Part shown: positions 16,398 to 23,965 of the stretch, in pieces | Layout: the number at the start of each line of letters is the position of its first letter | How positions within the stretch are numbered: position 1 is the stretch's first letter | Assembly: GCF_003268885.1 (NCBI RefSeq) | Contig: NZ_QLSX01000014.1 | Coordinates: forward strand, 1 to 64,000 | From: Onishia taeanensis | GTDB lineage: Bacteria; Pseudomonadota; Gammaproteobacteria; Pseudomonadales; Halomonadaceae | Length of the DNA stretch: 64,000 nucleotides | Direction: 5' to 3' | The notes under the pieces: generated by a model | Databases searched by the model: none | What the model was told of the DNA's origin: nothing | Seen by the model: only the letters and a program-made list of their open reading frames with translations | Translations under genes and position numbers: made by a program

Positions 16398-16679
16398 CGA
16401 AAAGCGGCTGAGCACGTTCGGACGCGATGCGCGCACGGGTCATAGATCGCGCGGCGTTGTACATGAAGCTTAGCTGTTTATTCAGCGTAGTTTATTCAGC
16501 ATAGTCGTCGTCAGGCTTCACACCCCGTCGATGGCTTGCTCCTCTCGAGAGAGCCCGCCATGATGAGTGATCCTTGCTCATGGCGATCTTCAGCCGATCT
16601 CTTCATCAGCCCAGTATCAGCCCAGTCTCCTCGCCACCCCATTCCCGATGAATCCAGTCTCTTGATCAGACCTCTCGCC

Positions 16680-17717
16680 ATGCATTCCGCTCACTCCAGC
16701 TTTTCACCTTCAAACGCGTCTTCCTCAGGCCCTGTTTCCTCAAGTTCTGTTTCCGCAAATCCGGGGCCCTCAAGTACCCTGCCTGAGCGCTTGGGTTTCC
16801 TGCTGCTGCCGCGCTTCTCGATGATGGCCTTCTTCTCGGCGGTGGAGCCGCTGCGCATCGCCAATCGCATCAGCGGGCGGCCGCTGTTCGACTGGACGCT
16901 GATCAGCGAGGACGGCGGCCCGGTGACTGCTTCCAACGGCATGACGCTGCTCGCCGACCAGTCCATCGAGGCCGTCCATCATCTGCCGACGCTTGCCGTC
17001 TGCAGTGGGTTTGATCCCGAGGCGCACCAGAGCCGCGCGATCACCCGCTGGCTTAACCGCCTGGGGCAGGGCGGCTGCGTACTCGGTGGGCTGGATACTG
17101 GCTGCTTCGTGCTGGCCGCAGCAGGTTTACTGAAAGGGGAGCGGGTGACCCTACACTGGGAGAGCCTGCCGGCATTTCGCGAGCGCTTCCCATCGATTGC
17201 CACCAGCGATGAGCTGTTCGAGCTCGGCGTGCGGCGGTTTTCCTGTGCGGGGGGCGCCGCGGCCATGGACATGGCGCTGGAAGTGATTGCCCGCCGTCAC
17301 GGCCAGGCGTTGGCTATCGACGTCTCCGAGCAGCTGATACATGAGCGCATGCGCACCCGCCGCGACCAGCAGCGCATGACCCTGGCGCGGCGCCTGGGCA
17401 CCCATCGGCGGCATCTGGTCGATGCCGTGGCGCTGATGGAGCGCCACCTGGAAACGCCGTTGACGCTTGCGGCGGTGGCCGAGCGCAGCGGTGTGTCCTC
17501 CCGCCAGCTACAACGCCTCTTCGAACAGGAACTGGGCTCGACGCCCCGGCGGTGGTACCTGCGACTGCGCCTCGAGCGCGCCCGCCAACTGCTGGCCGAG
17601 ACCGATCTGGATATCCTTTCCGTGGGGCTGGCCTGCGGCTTCACCAGCGCCTCGAGTTTCTCGCGGGCCTTTCGCCAGCACTTCGCCAAGACCCCGCGCC
17701 AGGTGCGCGAGGAATGA
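16680..17717 (+). CDS. GlxA-type AraC-family transcriptional regulator
   Basis: About 345 residues from the ATG at 16680; the frame is open back to 16536, and other ATGs at 16560/16563 are possible. After a Ser-rich low-complexity lead made by a 15-bp DNA repeat, the GATase-like sensor domain begins at RLGFLLLPRFSMMAFF, and the AraC double helix-turn-helix ends with GFTSASSFSRAFRQHFAKTP. It is closest within this window to the regulator at 34572-35621 and resembles GbdR/CdhR-type betaine/carnitine regulators. Its last 38 codons are duplicated at 18903-19019 on the other side of an inserted cargo. Confidence 0.85.
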   Translation: MHSAHSSFSPSNASSSGPVSSSSVSANPGPSSTLPERLGFLLLPRFSMMAFFSAVEPLRIANRISGRPLFDWTLISEDGGPVTASNGMTLLADQSIEAVHHLPTLAVCSGFDPEAHQSRAITRWLNRLGQGGCVLGGLDTGCFVLAAAGLLKGERVTLHWESLPAFRERFPSIATSDELFELGVRRFSCAGGAAAMDMALEVIARRHGQALAIDVSEQLIHERMRTRRDQQRMTLARRLGTHRRHLVDAVALMERHLETPLTLAAVAERSGVSSRQLQRLFEQELGSTPRRWYLRLRLERARQLLAETDLDILSVGLACGFTSASSFSRAFRQHFAKTPRQVREE

Positions 17718-17875
17718 GTGGGCTGCCCCCCTCCAGCGTCACTACCGTCGATGTGGACGAGACGATCTCTCGACGGGCTGCGTTTAGCTCTGCTTCATGT
17801 TGGAAGGTGGGTCGAGAAAATACCGGGGCTCCCGTTTTTGACTCTATGCTGTAGTCCAAAATACATAACGCTCGC
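17601..17875 (+). repeat. Left-flank repeat, copy 1
   Basis: The last 117 bp of the regulator gene plus about 155 bp beyond its stop, ending TAGTCCA...TAACGCTCGC (17866-17875). It matches 18903-19207. The coding part is about 90 percent identical by eye; the non-coding part shares blocks around GTTTAGCT and GTTGGAAGGTG and the same end sequence. Confidence 0.85.
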
Positions 17876-17922
17876 TTCAAGTGCATGGTGAAAATAAATT
17901 ACTTTGCAGGCGCTTGTTAATA
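17863..17922 (-). other. attC-like recombination site 1
   Basis: Read on the minus strand it begins TTAACAAGCGCC, overlapping the stop of the cargo gene, and ends GCGAGCGTTATG about 55 nt later. This resembles the TAACAAACGCC...GGGCGTTAT ends of Vibrio-type attC repeats. It marks the edge between the cargo and the left-flank repeat. The match to strict RYYYAAC/GTTRRRY core sites is imperfect, and folding was not computed. Confidence 0.4.
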
Positions 17923-18420
17923 ACTGACATGGTCAATACGGTCAAGCAATTTCAATACAGTTTCTGCAAAAAGCTCAAGGCTTAAGTTTAATGTCCAGGC
18001 CCTTTTTCTATTAGTGCCTTTAAGCTGGAAAGATATTTTTACATCGCTATCTAATAAATTCTTCGGGAATATTGGCTTGGTAACGCTATCGGCATGAATG
18101 ATCTTATCACATATATCCTTAATAGTTACTGGTTTGACTATTAGCTCATGATCCTCGTAATATCCGGCTACCATCGTTTCCACCGGAATGGTTATATTCT
18201 CGATTGATTCTTGGTACAGGTTTATTCTTATAGCTACAGCAAGTCTCAGTAAGTGACTTGATAACAAGCTATGCAGTATAGACTTCGTCTCTATCGTAGG
18301 ATTTGAATATGTTTCGCTACCGAAAATGGTGCTACTCGTTAAGTCTAACCCGTGACATAACAAGCATAGCCGCCTTATTTCATCAAATTCTTGCTTGTGC
18401 TTATCTAAAACATCTTCCAT
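17917..18420 (-). CDS. Unrecognised cargo protein of the accessory island
   Basis: A 167-residue protein (ATG at 18420, MEDVLDKHKQEF) coded in AT-rich DNA unlike the flanking genes. It is mostly predicted helical in its first half, with LLSSHLLRLAVAIRINLYQ as the most distinctive stretch, and then has a charged C-terminal half. I do not recognise the family. No signal peptide or membrane segment is evident. It lies alone between a conserved leader (18442 onward) and an attC-like site that overlaps its stop, exactly the layout of a gene cassette. Given the neighbouring DUF262/HEPN pair in the sister copy, a defence or toxin role is possible but unproven. Confidence 0.6.
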   Translation of the reverse strand: MEDVLDKHKQEFDEIRRLCLLCHGLDLTSSTIFGSETYSNPTIETKSILHSLLSSHLLRLAVAIRINLYQESIENITIPVETMVAGYYEDHELIVKPVTIKDICDKIIHADSVTKPIFPKNLLDSDVKISFQLKGTNRKRAWTLNLSLELFAETVLKLLDRIDHVSY

Positions 18421-18441
18421 GAGAACTCTTAAAGCTATATA

Positions 18442-18868
18442 AGGTATTGGGTTGCACGCTCTTTTATTGCTTTGAACGCGCGTGTGCATTCAAGATATTA
18501 TCTTGCACACCCTAGGGTGATCAATTATTTGATATTCATGAAACTATCCATGGTGCTGCAAGCTATGCAGGATTCGCGTGGTTGCGCAACATCCTGCGAT
18601 AGGTCACCATATGGCACGGCGACACAGGCCCAGACAATGAGCACCCTCGCCTTCCTCTACCGGCATGTAATGAACAACCACTGAAAGATACTGGTGAATT
18701 CTCATACGGAACACAACCTCGCCGGCTGTTGGTGCTGCCGTATGAAGAAGTGGTGAGTGTTGAATATGTTATTTGGCCATTGGGCGGCACGGTCATTGAG
18801 CCTGGCTGGTGACTGAGAGCGGCTCGCCCAGGCGGGGGGCGGGTTTCGAGATAGGTCTTGAGAGCCAC
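18442..18868 (-). repeat. Right-flank repeat, copy 1 (with aldehyde dehydrogenase 3' remnant)
   Basis: This gene-free stretch matches 21402-21830. Both copies, read on the minus strand, end with AATACCT next to the cargo. Both contain GTTCAA/TTGAA blocks, a shared CTATGCAGG...TCGCG segment and the string CTACTGAAAGATACTGG or its variant. Both finish in aldehyde dehydrogenase C-terminal coding sequence. It is probably a decayed duplicate of the region behind the dehydrogenase gene. Confidence 0.75.
18830..18868 (-). pseudogene. Aldehyde dehydrogenase C-terminal remnant
   Basis: Reading on the minus strand gives ALKTYLETRPPPGRA, matching the C-terminus GLDAYLETRYVTRPA of the intact dehydrogenase at 21782-23224. 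Only about 13-15 codons remain. Confidence 0.65.
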
Positions 18869-18902
18869 ACGGCTAGTATGCGTCCGCTATCTGTTTACCG
18901 GC

Positions 18903-19019
18903 ACCGATCTGGATATTCTTTCCGTGGGGCTGGCCTGCGGCTTCACCAGCGCATCGAGCTTTTCGCGCGCCTTTCGTCAGCACTTCGGCAAGACCCCGCG
19001 CCAAGTGCGAGAGGGTTGA
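18903..19019 (+). pseudogene. C-terminal remnant of the GlxA-type regulator
   Basis: 38 codons plus stop, beginning TDLDILSVGLACGF and ending TPRQVREG. They match the last 38 residues of the 16680-17717 regulator at all but two positions. No start or upstream coding remains. It is the left boundary of the second locus copy and directly follows the dehydrogenase remnant. Confidence 0.9.
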
Positions 19020-19207
19020 GTGAGATTAGACACTTCGCGTAACAATCGTCGGTGTGAGATGGCCTCTCGGCGGGGGCTGTGTTTAGCTTTGGTCCACGTT
19101 GGAAGGTGAGCCGAGGAGGGGGCAGCACTGGTCCTTCTGACTCAAGCGTGTGGTTCAAAGTGATGCCGTTGCTCTATGGATCCTAGTCCAGTATGTGTAA
19201 CGCTCGC
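18903..19207 (+). repeat. Left-flank repeat, copy 2
   Basis: Second copy of 17601-17875. It includes the regulator remnant and about 190 bp of following sequence, and it ends with the same TAGTCCA...TAACGCTCGC edge (19198-19207) next to the second cargo. Confidence 0.85.
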
Positions 19208-19571
19208 AATAAACGGCGCGAGAAATGAGCGTCCAGTGTCCCTTGCCTGCGCTGTTTAAATTTTTTTAGGTCTCCTAAAAAGCCGCTCTTGTACCCCAAG
19301 TGCTTTAATTCTTTGAATGCCCTACTATAAGCTAGTATCGTGATGCAGATAACTCTGATGGGAAAGATAACCAGTAGTATGGTGATGATTGCCATGAAAT
19401 AGCTGTATGCGACTTTAGCCAGCCAGGCAACTAAAAAACATAAGCGAGGTTGAAAGGAATAACGGCATACACCAAGGGTGATTCTCGAAGAAATAGTATG
19501 ACGATCGCGTTGATGGTAATGGCCAGTAGAAAAGTGATGCTGACATACTTGATCGGTAAAGCTAGTTGCAC
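19183..19571 (-). pseudogene. Small membrane protein, apparently frameshifted
   Basis: A GTG at 19571 opens a 46-residue hydrophobic frame (KYVSITFLLAITINAIVILF...) that stops at 19431, just after a run of six T on the minus strand (19433-19438). Shifting frame at this run continues into a second hydrophobic then basic sequence (MAIITILLVIFPIRVICI, then FKELKHLGYKSG) that stops at 19183. Together they read like one protein of about 125 residues with three membrane segments. The break could be a real mutation, a sequencing error in the homopolymer, or slippage. The family is not recognised. The end of the frame runs through attC-like site 2. Confidence 0.5.
19195..19260 (-). other. attC-like recombination site 2
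   Basis: On the minus strand it runs from TTTAAACAGCGC to GCGAGCGTTACAC, about 66 bp. Its right end is nearly identical to that of site 1, and its edge coincides with the end of left-flank repeat copy 2. The core-site match is imperfect. Confidence 0.35.
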
Positions 19572-19615
19572 AGCAGGCGATCAGCTGAATCGTTTTAATT
19601 ATTTTAAATCCAGTA

Positions 19616-19690
19616 GTTTAACGCTGGTATAACGGGCCGGCCTGTGTGGCGCAGCGGAGCAAACCGGTCCCGTTGATGCATTGGTTAAGT
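19616..19690 (-). other. attC-like recombination site 3
   Basis: This is the best of the three sites. On the minus strand it starts ACTTAAC (fits RYYYAAC) and ends GTTAAAC (fits GTTRRRY), 75 bp apart. Inside are the paired blocks AACGGGACCGG and CCGGCCCGTT, which can form the stem with a mismatch. ACTTAAC overlaps the stop codon of the HEPN gene. The core sites and paired arms are visible; recombination activity is inference. Confidence 0.55.
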
Positions 19691-20311
19691 GCGATTTGCT
19701 GCGATATTTTCAGCGGCCACATCTAAAATATCTTGATAATTTTGTAAGATAGTCCTAGATGTATTAGTCGGGTGCAACTGTACAATGAACTGCCCAACAG
19801 TTGTATTGCTCACCTGACTACCTAGCACCCTACTTGCCAATGCATCTAGTTGATGCTGAGTTGTGCTGCTCAAATGCGCAGCAGCGTTTCTAATCGTTTT
19901 AAGGTCAGCTAGCTCAGTTGTGATTGACGATATATTTGTCGAGAAAGGCTCCCCGTCCTCAAAATATAATTTTGAGAGCCGCTTCACTATCTCATGATTG
20001 GCCCAGTCAACATATTTCTGAGTGCCAATCAATATTTTCAGCGCGTGCCCCCTATCATTGGGTGTGACGAATTTATTTACGTAGGTGCCATTCGTTGAAA
20101 CTTCACCAACAAGATATTTTGCAAACGTGTCTTCGACAAATGACTCCCAGAATATAAACATCTTTAAGAAAGCTGAAGATACTATAAACTCTTTCTGGTC
20201 TTCGCTGAATATATCATTTCCACTGGGGTCTGTATCGTATGCCTTTTGAGTAATCGAGTTGATTTCAGAAACGCCTGACCTAAAGTTGGTAACAGAATCA
20301 GATAAAGACAC
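19685..20311 (-). CDS. HEPN-domain protein (RX4H RNase motif), MAE_28990/RiboL-PSP-like
   Basis: A 208-residue protein, AT-rich relative to flanking genes. An N-terminal helical part with FIFWESFVEDTFAKYL (about 52-66) is followed by the HEPN active-site motif R141-NAAA-H146, the R-x4-H signature of HEPN ribonucleases. HEPN proteins of this type are common toxins or effectors in anti-phage and toxin-antitoxin systems. It starts with GTG at 20311, 3 nt after the DUF262 stop, with GGAG inside the end of the DUF262 gene, so translation is coupled. Its stop overlaps attC-like site 3. RNA cleavage is predicted, not shown. Confidence 0.75.
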   Translation of the reverse strand: MSLSDSVTNFRSGVSEINSITQKAYDTDPSGNDIFSEDQKEFIVSSAFLKMFIFWESFVEDTFAKYLVGEVSTNGTYVNKFVTPNDRGHALKILIGTQKYVDWANHEIVKRLSKLYFEDGEPFSTNISSITTELADLKTIRNAAAHLSSTTQHQLDALASRVLGSQVSNTTVGQFIVQLHPTNTSRTILQNYQDILDVAAENIAANRT

Positions 20312-20314
20312 AGT

Positions 20315-21370
20315 TCACTCCGTCAGGACTCTAGAAATATATTCACTTCTTCGAATTCGAACGGCTTTATCTGTTGTCGCCCTGCGGCAGTCTTCAAGAA
20401 ACTGCCTTTCATCACGATTTAGCCGATCCTTCTCTTCTTCTTCGAAGATATAATCAATTTTCTCTAATCTTTGCGATGCCCTGGCATAACCTATCGACGC
20501 AATGCTCTCCCTATGAGATTCCATGTTTGGAACTCCATATTCCATATGGAATATGGACATAAAAAGGGAGTAAAAAACATGGGGTCTTCTAAACTCACGT
20601 TTCTTCAAGTTGTCGCCAAAAAGCTCTCCTATAATAAAGAGTATATTTTGGAATTTTGCTTCCAGCTCTTCTGTGTCGTAATCAAAATCCTTTTCGTAAA
20701 ACTCGTAGTACTTTTTGATCTGCTTTTTTGACTGTATTCCCTCAATCATTCCAATTATGAGGTCGGCAGCCATTTGCACATCATTCATCCTCAGGACGTT
20801 TTGCTCCGTAATGATTCGGTTTTCCGTCCAAAAAGAGTAATTCAAGTGCGCCAACCGGTCCGCTGTCGTTTTAAATGGTCCGAAGTGATTGGCGTTAATT
20901 TTTTCTTGCTCATTCAATGTTACTGCGTAGGAGTTCAGCCTACTAAAAACATCCAAAACATCGGGGTCTGACATATTGACGAGAAGGTCAACTGATATTT
21001 CATAATTTAGAATGTCGCTTTGGATGTTTTCATCAACTTCATTCAATTGGCTAAAATATAGCCCTCCGTACTCTTTGTTATGCCTCTTGCTTATTCTAAA
21101 TCCATCTTTCATAAAGGATAAAATTGTACGCAAACGTTGCTGTCCATCGACCACTTCCCTGATGGATTTTCTTGTTTGAGGGTTGAGTTTTTGTCTAATA
21201 AAAACCTTAGGTATAGGCTTGCCGCTTACGATCGTATCCATTAGATACGATCTGGCTGTATCAGTCCAAACTGATCTTCTTTGGAATTTTGGTGATAGCT
21301 CGAGCTGATCGTTCTCATGCCACTCTAGAAAGTCATTAATACTATAGGTTCTTGAGTCAAAATTTTTCAT
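20315..21370 (-). CDS. DUF262 domain protein (ParB/Srx-like NTPase fold)
   Basis: A 351-residue protein. The N-terminal DUF262 region has the PKFQRRSVW segment (about 27-35) and the hallmark VVDGQQRLRTILSF (about 73-86), seen in GmrS-type and related defence proteins, where the DGQQR motif is needed for nucleotide-dependent function. The C-terminal half is helical and charged, with no HNH/DUF1524 nuclease motif, unlike full-length GmrSD. The nuclease role may instead be supplied by the coupled HEPN gene 3 bp downstream. The ATG at 21370 follows GGAG by 8 nt. The low GC content suggests acquisition by transfer. Confidence 0.82.
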   Translation of the reverse strand: MKNFDSRTYSINDFLEWHENDQLELSPKFQRRSVWTDTARSYLMDTIVSGKPIPKVFIRQKLNPQTRKSIREVVDGQQRLRTILSFMKDGFRISKRHNKEYGGLYFSQLNEVDENIQSDILNYEISVDLLVNMSDPDVLDVFSRLNSYAVTLNEQEKINANHFGPFKTTADRLAHLNYSFWTENRIITEQNVLRMNDVQMAADLIIGMIEGIQSKKQIKKYYEFYEKDFDYDTEELEAKFQNILFIIGELFGDNLKKREFRRPHVFYSLFMSIFHMEYGVPNMESHRESIASIGYARASQRLEKIDYIFEEEEKDRLNRDERQFLEDCRRATTDKAVRIRRSEYISRVLTE

Positions 21371-21401
21371 CAAATCTCCGAATTTTTATCATTCATTTAA
21401 C

Positions 21402-21830
21402 AGGTATTAGACTGCATGCTCGCTTACTAGATTGAACACTAATGCGCGTTCAATAATGTTGTCTAGCGCGCCATCTTTTTTGCCTAGCCAATTAATAGAT
21501 ATAGAAGTATTGGTATAAAACTGCAGCCTATGCAGGGGTCGCGTGCCTGCGTGTTTTGCCGGAACACCCTGCGGTCGGTCGCCCTATGACGCGGCGACAC
21601 AAGTCTAGGGACTCAGCGCTCTTGTTCCGCTATCGGCCTGTACTTGAGCCACTACTGAAAGATACTGGCGAATTCCCTCACGCAACACAACCTCGCCGGC
21701 TTTTGCCTGACGAGGTTGTGATGTGTGCTGAATGAGCTAGGCAGAGAGGTGGCCCGGGCAGGTGCCTGAGGGCGGTTTGCCTCAGGCGGGGCGGGTGACG
21801 TAGCGGGTCTCAAGGTAGGCATCGAGGCCT
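21402..21830 (-). repeat. Right-flank repeat, copy 2 (leader and aldehyde dehydrogenase 3' end)
   Basis: Intact counterpart of 18442-18868. It covers the non-coding stretch 21402-21781 and the last codons of the dehydrogenase. Immediately after its edge toward the cargo is GTTAAAT on the minus strand (21395-21401), a GTTRRRY-type core, so this end resembles an insertion (attI-like) point. No other gene is visible in it. Confidence 0.7.
21686..21720 (-). terminator. Stem-loop after the aldehyde dehydrogenase gene
   Basis: A perfect 10-bp inverted repeat CACAACCTCG...CGAGGTTGTG with a 15-nt loop, about 60 bp beyond the dehydrogenase stop. No clear T run is present, so termination is only possible. 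In the duplicate at 18700 the right arm is decayed. Confidence 0.4.
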
Positions 21831-23224
21831 GCACGCCCGAGCTCGCGACCGATGCCGCTTCTCTTCATGCCGCCCCAGCCGAGCCCTGGTGGCGCCACCT
21901 GGTAGCTGTTGCACCAGACATTGCCGGCGGTGAGTCGGCTCGCCAGGGCTTCGGCTCGCGCGGCATCGCCTGCGACCACGGTGGCGGCCAGGCCTAAGTC
22001 GCTGTCGTTGGCGAGCGCCACCGCTTCGTCGTCGTCCTTTACGGCTCGCGCGCACAGCACCGGGCCGAAGATCTCTTCACGCCACAGGCGGCTTGTCGCG
22101 GGTACATCACGGAACACGCGGGGGGCGACGAAGTAGCCTTGGGCGGGCAGGGCTATCGCATCCGCCGTGGTGGCAACCAGCCCTTCGCCTTCGGCAATCG
22201 CCAGGTAGGCATTCACCCGCTCACGCTGGGCGGCGTTGACCAGCGGACTGAGCGTGGTGGTCGCAAGCTGGGGGTCGCCGGCACTTAGCTCGACTATGGC
22301 GGCGTTCAAGCGCTCAAAGAGCGCCTCGGCGATGCTTTGGTGCACCAGCAGTCGCGAGGTGGCCGAGCACATCTGGCCGGCGTTGTAGCAGAACCCGGCC
22401 AGCACCAGCTCACAGGCCAAGTCGAGGTCGGCGTCTTCGGTGACCACAATCGGCGACTTGCCGCCAAGCTCCAGCGACACGTTGCGGGTGCCCCGGGCGG
22501 CGGCAGCCATCACCGCTTCGCCGACGGCATTGCTGCCGGTGAAGGAGAGTTTGTCGACGCCAGGGTGGCCGGTAAGCGCCGCGCCTACGTGTTTGCCATC
22601 GCCGTGCACCAGGTTGAAGACCCCGGCCGGCAGGCCAATCGCCAGGGCGATCTCGGCCAATGCCTGTTCCGGCAGCGGCGTCACTTCAGAGGGTTTGAAG
22701 ACCACCGTGCAGCCGGCGGCCAGCGCTGGGGCGAGTTTCCAGGCGCTGCTGACCAGCGGAAAGTTCCAGGGTGTGATCAGCCCGGCCACGCCGGCCGGGT
22801 CCTGATAGCGGCGTGCGATCAGCCCGGGTTCGCCGGTGTCCACCGCTTCGCCCTGGCGAGCCTCCAGGCGGCGGGCCTCGCCGGCGTAATAGCGATAGCA
22901 GGCAATGGCATCGGACAGATCCTGCTCGGCCTCGGCACGGGGTTTGCCGTTGTTGCGGCTGGAGAGTGTCTCGAGCTCATCTCGGCGGGCCTCGAGCGCG
23001 CCGGCCAGGGCGTCGAGGTAGTCGCCGCGCGCCTTGCCGCCGATCGCCCGCCACTCAGGCAGGGCGCGACGGGCGGCGCTCACCGCGGTGTCCACGTCCT
23101 TCGCCGAGCCTTCCGTGACCTCGGCAATGACGGTCTCGCGGTAAGGGTCGGTGACCGCCAGGCGCTGATCCCCGCGACTCGCGACCCAGCGGTTGTCAAT
23201 GAAGTGGTGCATCAGTTCTTGCAT
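21782..23224 (-). CDS. Aldehyde dehydrogenase (betaine/aminoaldehyde type)
   Basis: A 480-residue NAD(P)-dependent aldehyde dehydrogenase: TPWNFPLVSSAWKLAPAL cofactor region, general base Glu in SLELGGKSP (about 255), and catalytic Cys in FCYNAGQMCSATS (about 289). It resembles betaine-aldehyde and omega-aminoaldehyde dehydrogenases. As the last gene of an operon with AruH- and AruI-like enzymes it probably oxidises the aldehyde made by the decarboxylase (4-guanidinobutanal or a trimethylammonio analogue). I choose ATG 23224, which has GGAG 8 nt upstream; ATG 23212 is an alternative. Its 3' end is the right border of the duplicated insertion locus. Confidence 0.88.
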   Translation of the reverse strand: MQELMHHFIDNRWVASRGDQRLAVTDPYRETVIAEVTEGSAKDVDTAVSAARRALPEWRAIGGKARGDYLDALAGALEARRDELETLSSRNNGKPRAEAEQDLSDAIACYRYYAGEARRLEARQGEAVDTGEPGLIARRYQDPAGVAGLITPWNFPLVSSAWKLAPALAAGCTVVFKPSEVTPLPEQALAEIALAIGLPAGVFNLVHGDGKHVGAALTGHPGVDKLSFTGSNAVGEAVMAAAARGTRNVSLELGGKSPIVVTEDADLDLACELVLAGFCYNAGQMCSATSRLLVHQSIAEALFERLNAAIVELSAGDPQLATTTLSPLVNAAQRERVNAYLAIAEGEGLVATTADAIALPAQGYFVAPRVFRDVPATSRLWREEIFGPVLCARAVKDDDEAVALANDSDLGLAATVVAGDAARAEALASRLTAGNVWCNSYQVAPPGLGWGGMKRSGIGRELGRAGLDAYLETRYVTRPA

Positions 23225-23964
23225 GGGGCCTGCTCCTTGCCGCGAACCGGCAGCCAGCGGTGGCGCGTCGGCTGCATGCCGGGGAAGTGGCGCTCCACCT
23301 GTCGCAGCACCAGGGTCAGCACCATGGTCATCGCCAGATAAATGCCGGCGATCAGCATCAGCGGCTCGTACACCAGGAAGGTCTCGTCGCGAATGATGTT
23401 GGCGGCCTGCAGCAGGTCCATCAGCGCGATGGTCGAGACCAGCGGCACGGATTTCAGCAGCAGGATCATCTCGCCGGTCAGCGTCGGCAGGCATAGCTGG
23501 ATGGCGCGGGGCAGCCACAGCCGGAAGAAGACCTGGAAAGGCGACATGCCAAAGGCTCGGCCGGCCTCCCGTTCGCCGGGCGGCACGCTGAGCAGGGCAC
23601 CGCGCAGCACTTCGCCGGAGTAGGCGCCAACGCTCAGAATGAAGGTCAGGGCGCCGTAGAAGAAGGGATCGCGCAGGATCGGCCAGATGAGGCTGTCCTG
23701 CACCCCGGGTATGCCTTCCAGCAGGCGGCCGACGCCGTAGTAGAAGAAGAACAGCTGCACCAGCAGCGGCGTGCCGCGCATCACGGTGGTAAAGCCATGA
23801 GCGAACCAGGCCAGCGGACGAGGGCCCTTGAGGCGTGCCATGGCGACGGCCACGGCCAGAATCAGGCCGCCTACCGCGGAGACGGCGACCAGCCACAGGG
23901 TGTTGACGAAGCCTTCGAGCAGATATTCCTGATAGAAGGGATCGGCGAGCCAGGAAAAGTCCAT
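23212..23964 (-). CDS. Polar/basic amino-acid ABC transporter permease (HisM type)
   Basis: A 250-residue inner-membrane protein with about five membrane segments and the permease EAA-type loop (GALLSVPPGEREAGRAFGMSPFQVFFRLWLPRAI). The true start is ATG 23964 (MDFSWLADPF), which follows a perfect GAGGAGG; the longer frame to 23994 overlaps the preceding gene. It pairs with the 23966-24679 permease, the binding protein and the ATPase to form one importer of the HAAT family. The dehydrogenase start overlaps its 3' end. Confidence 0.88.
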   Translation of the reverse strand: MDFSWLADPFYQEYLLEGFVNTLWLVAVSAVGGLILAVAVAMARLKGPRPLAWFAHGFTTVMRGTPLLVQLFFFYYGVGRLLEGIPGVQDSLIWPILRDPFFYGALTFILSVGAYSGEVLRGALLSVPPGEREAGRAFGMSPFQVFFRLWLPRAIQLCLPTLTGEMILLLKSVPLVSTIALMDLLQAANIIRDETFLVYEPLMLIAGIYLAMTMVLTLVLRQVERHFPGMQPTRHRWLPVRGKEQAPCKN

Positions 23965-23965
23965 G

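Noticed and set aside
18563-19042. Open frames in the duplicated region (18563-18868 minus, 18809-19042 plus)
   Set aside because: They read through remnants of the dehydrogenase and the regulator in mixed frames; only the short remnants themselves are protein-like.
19640-19690. tRNA-like sequence near GGGCCGGCC...GTCCCG
   Set aside because: No acceptor/T-arm arrangement of a tRNA is present; the pairing fits an attC-like hairpin better.
17601-21830. Prophage or transposon as the source of the island
   Set aside because: No integrase, transposase, capsid or inverted-repeat ends are visible; flanking repeats are copies of host gene ends, not terminal repeats of an IS.
21782-23896. A 704-residue frame covering the aldehyde dehydrogenase and upstream sequence
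   Set aside because: The first 220 residues are an out-of-frame reading of the ABC permease gene; the enzyme starts at 23224 with its own ribosome site.
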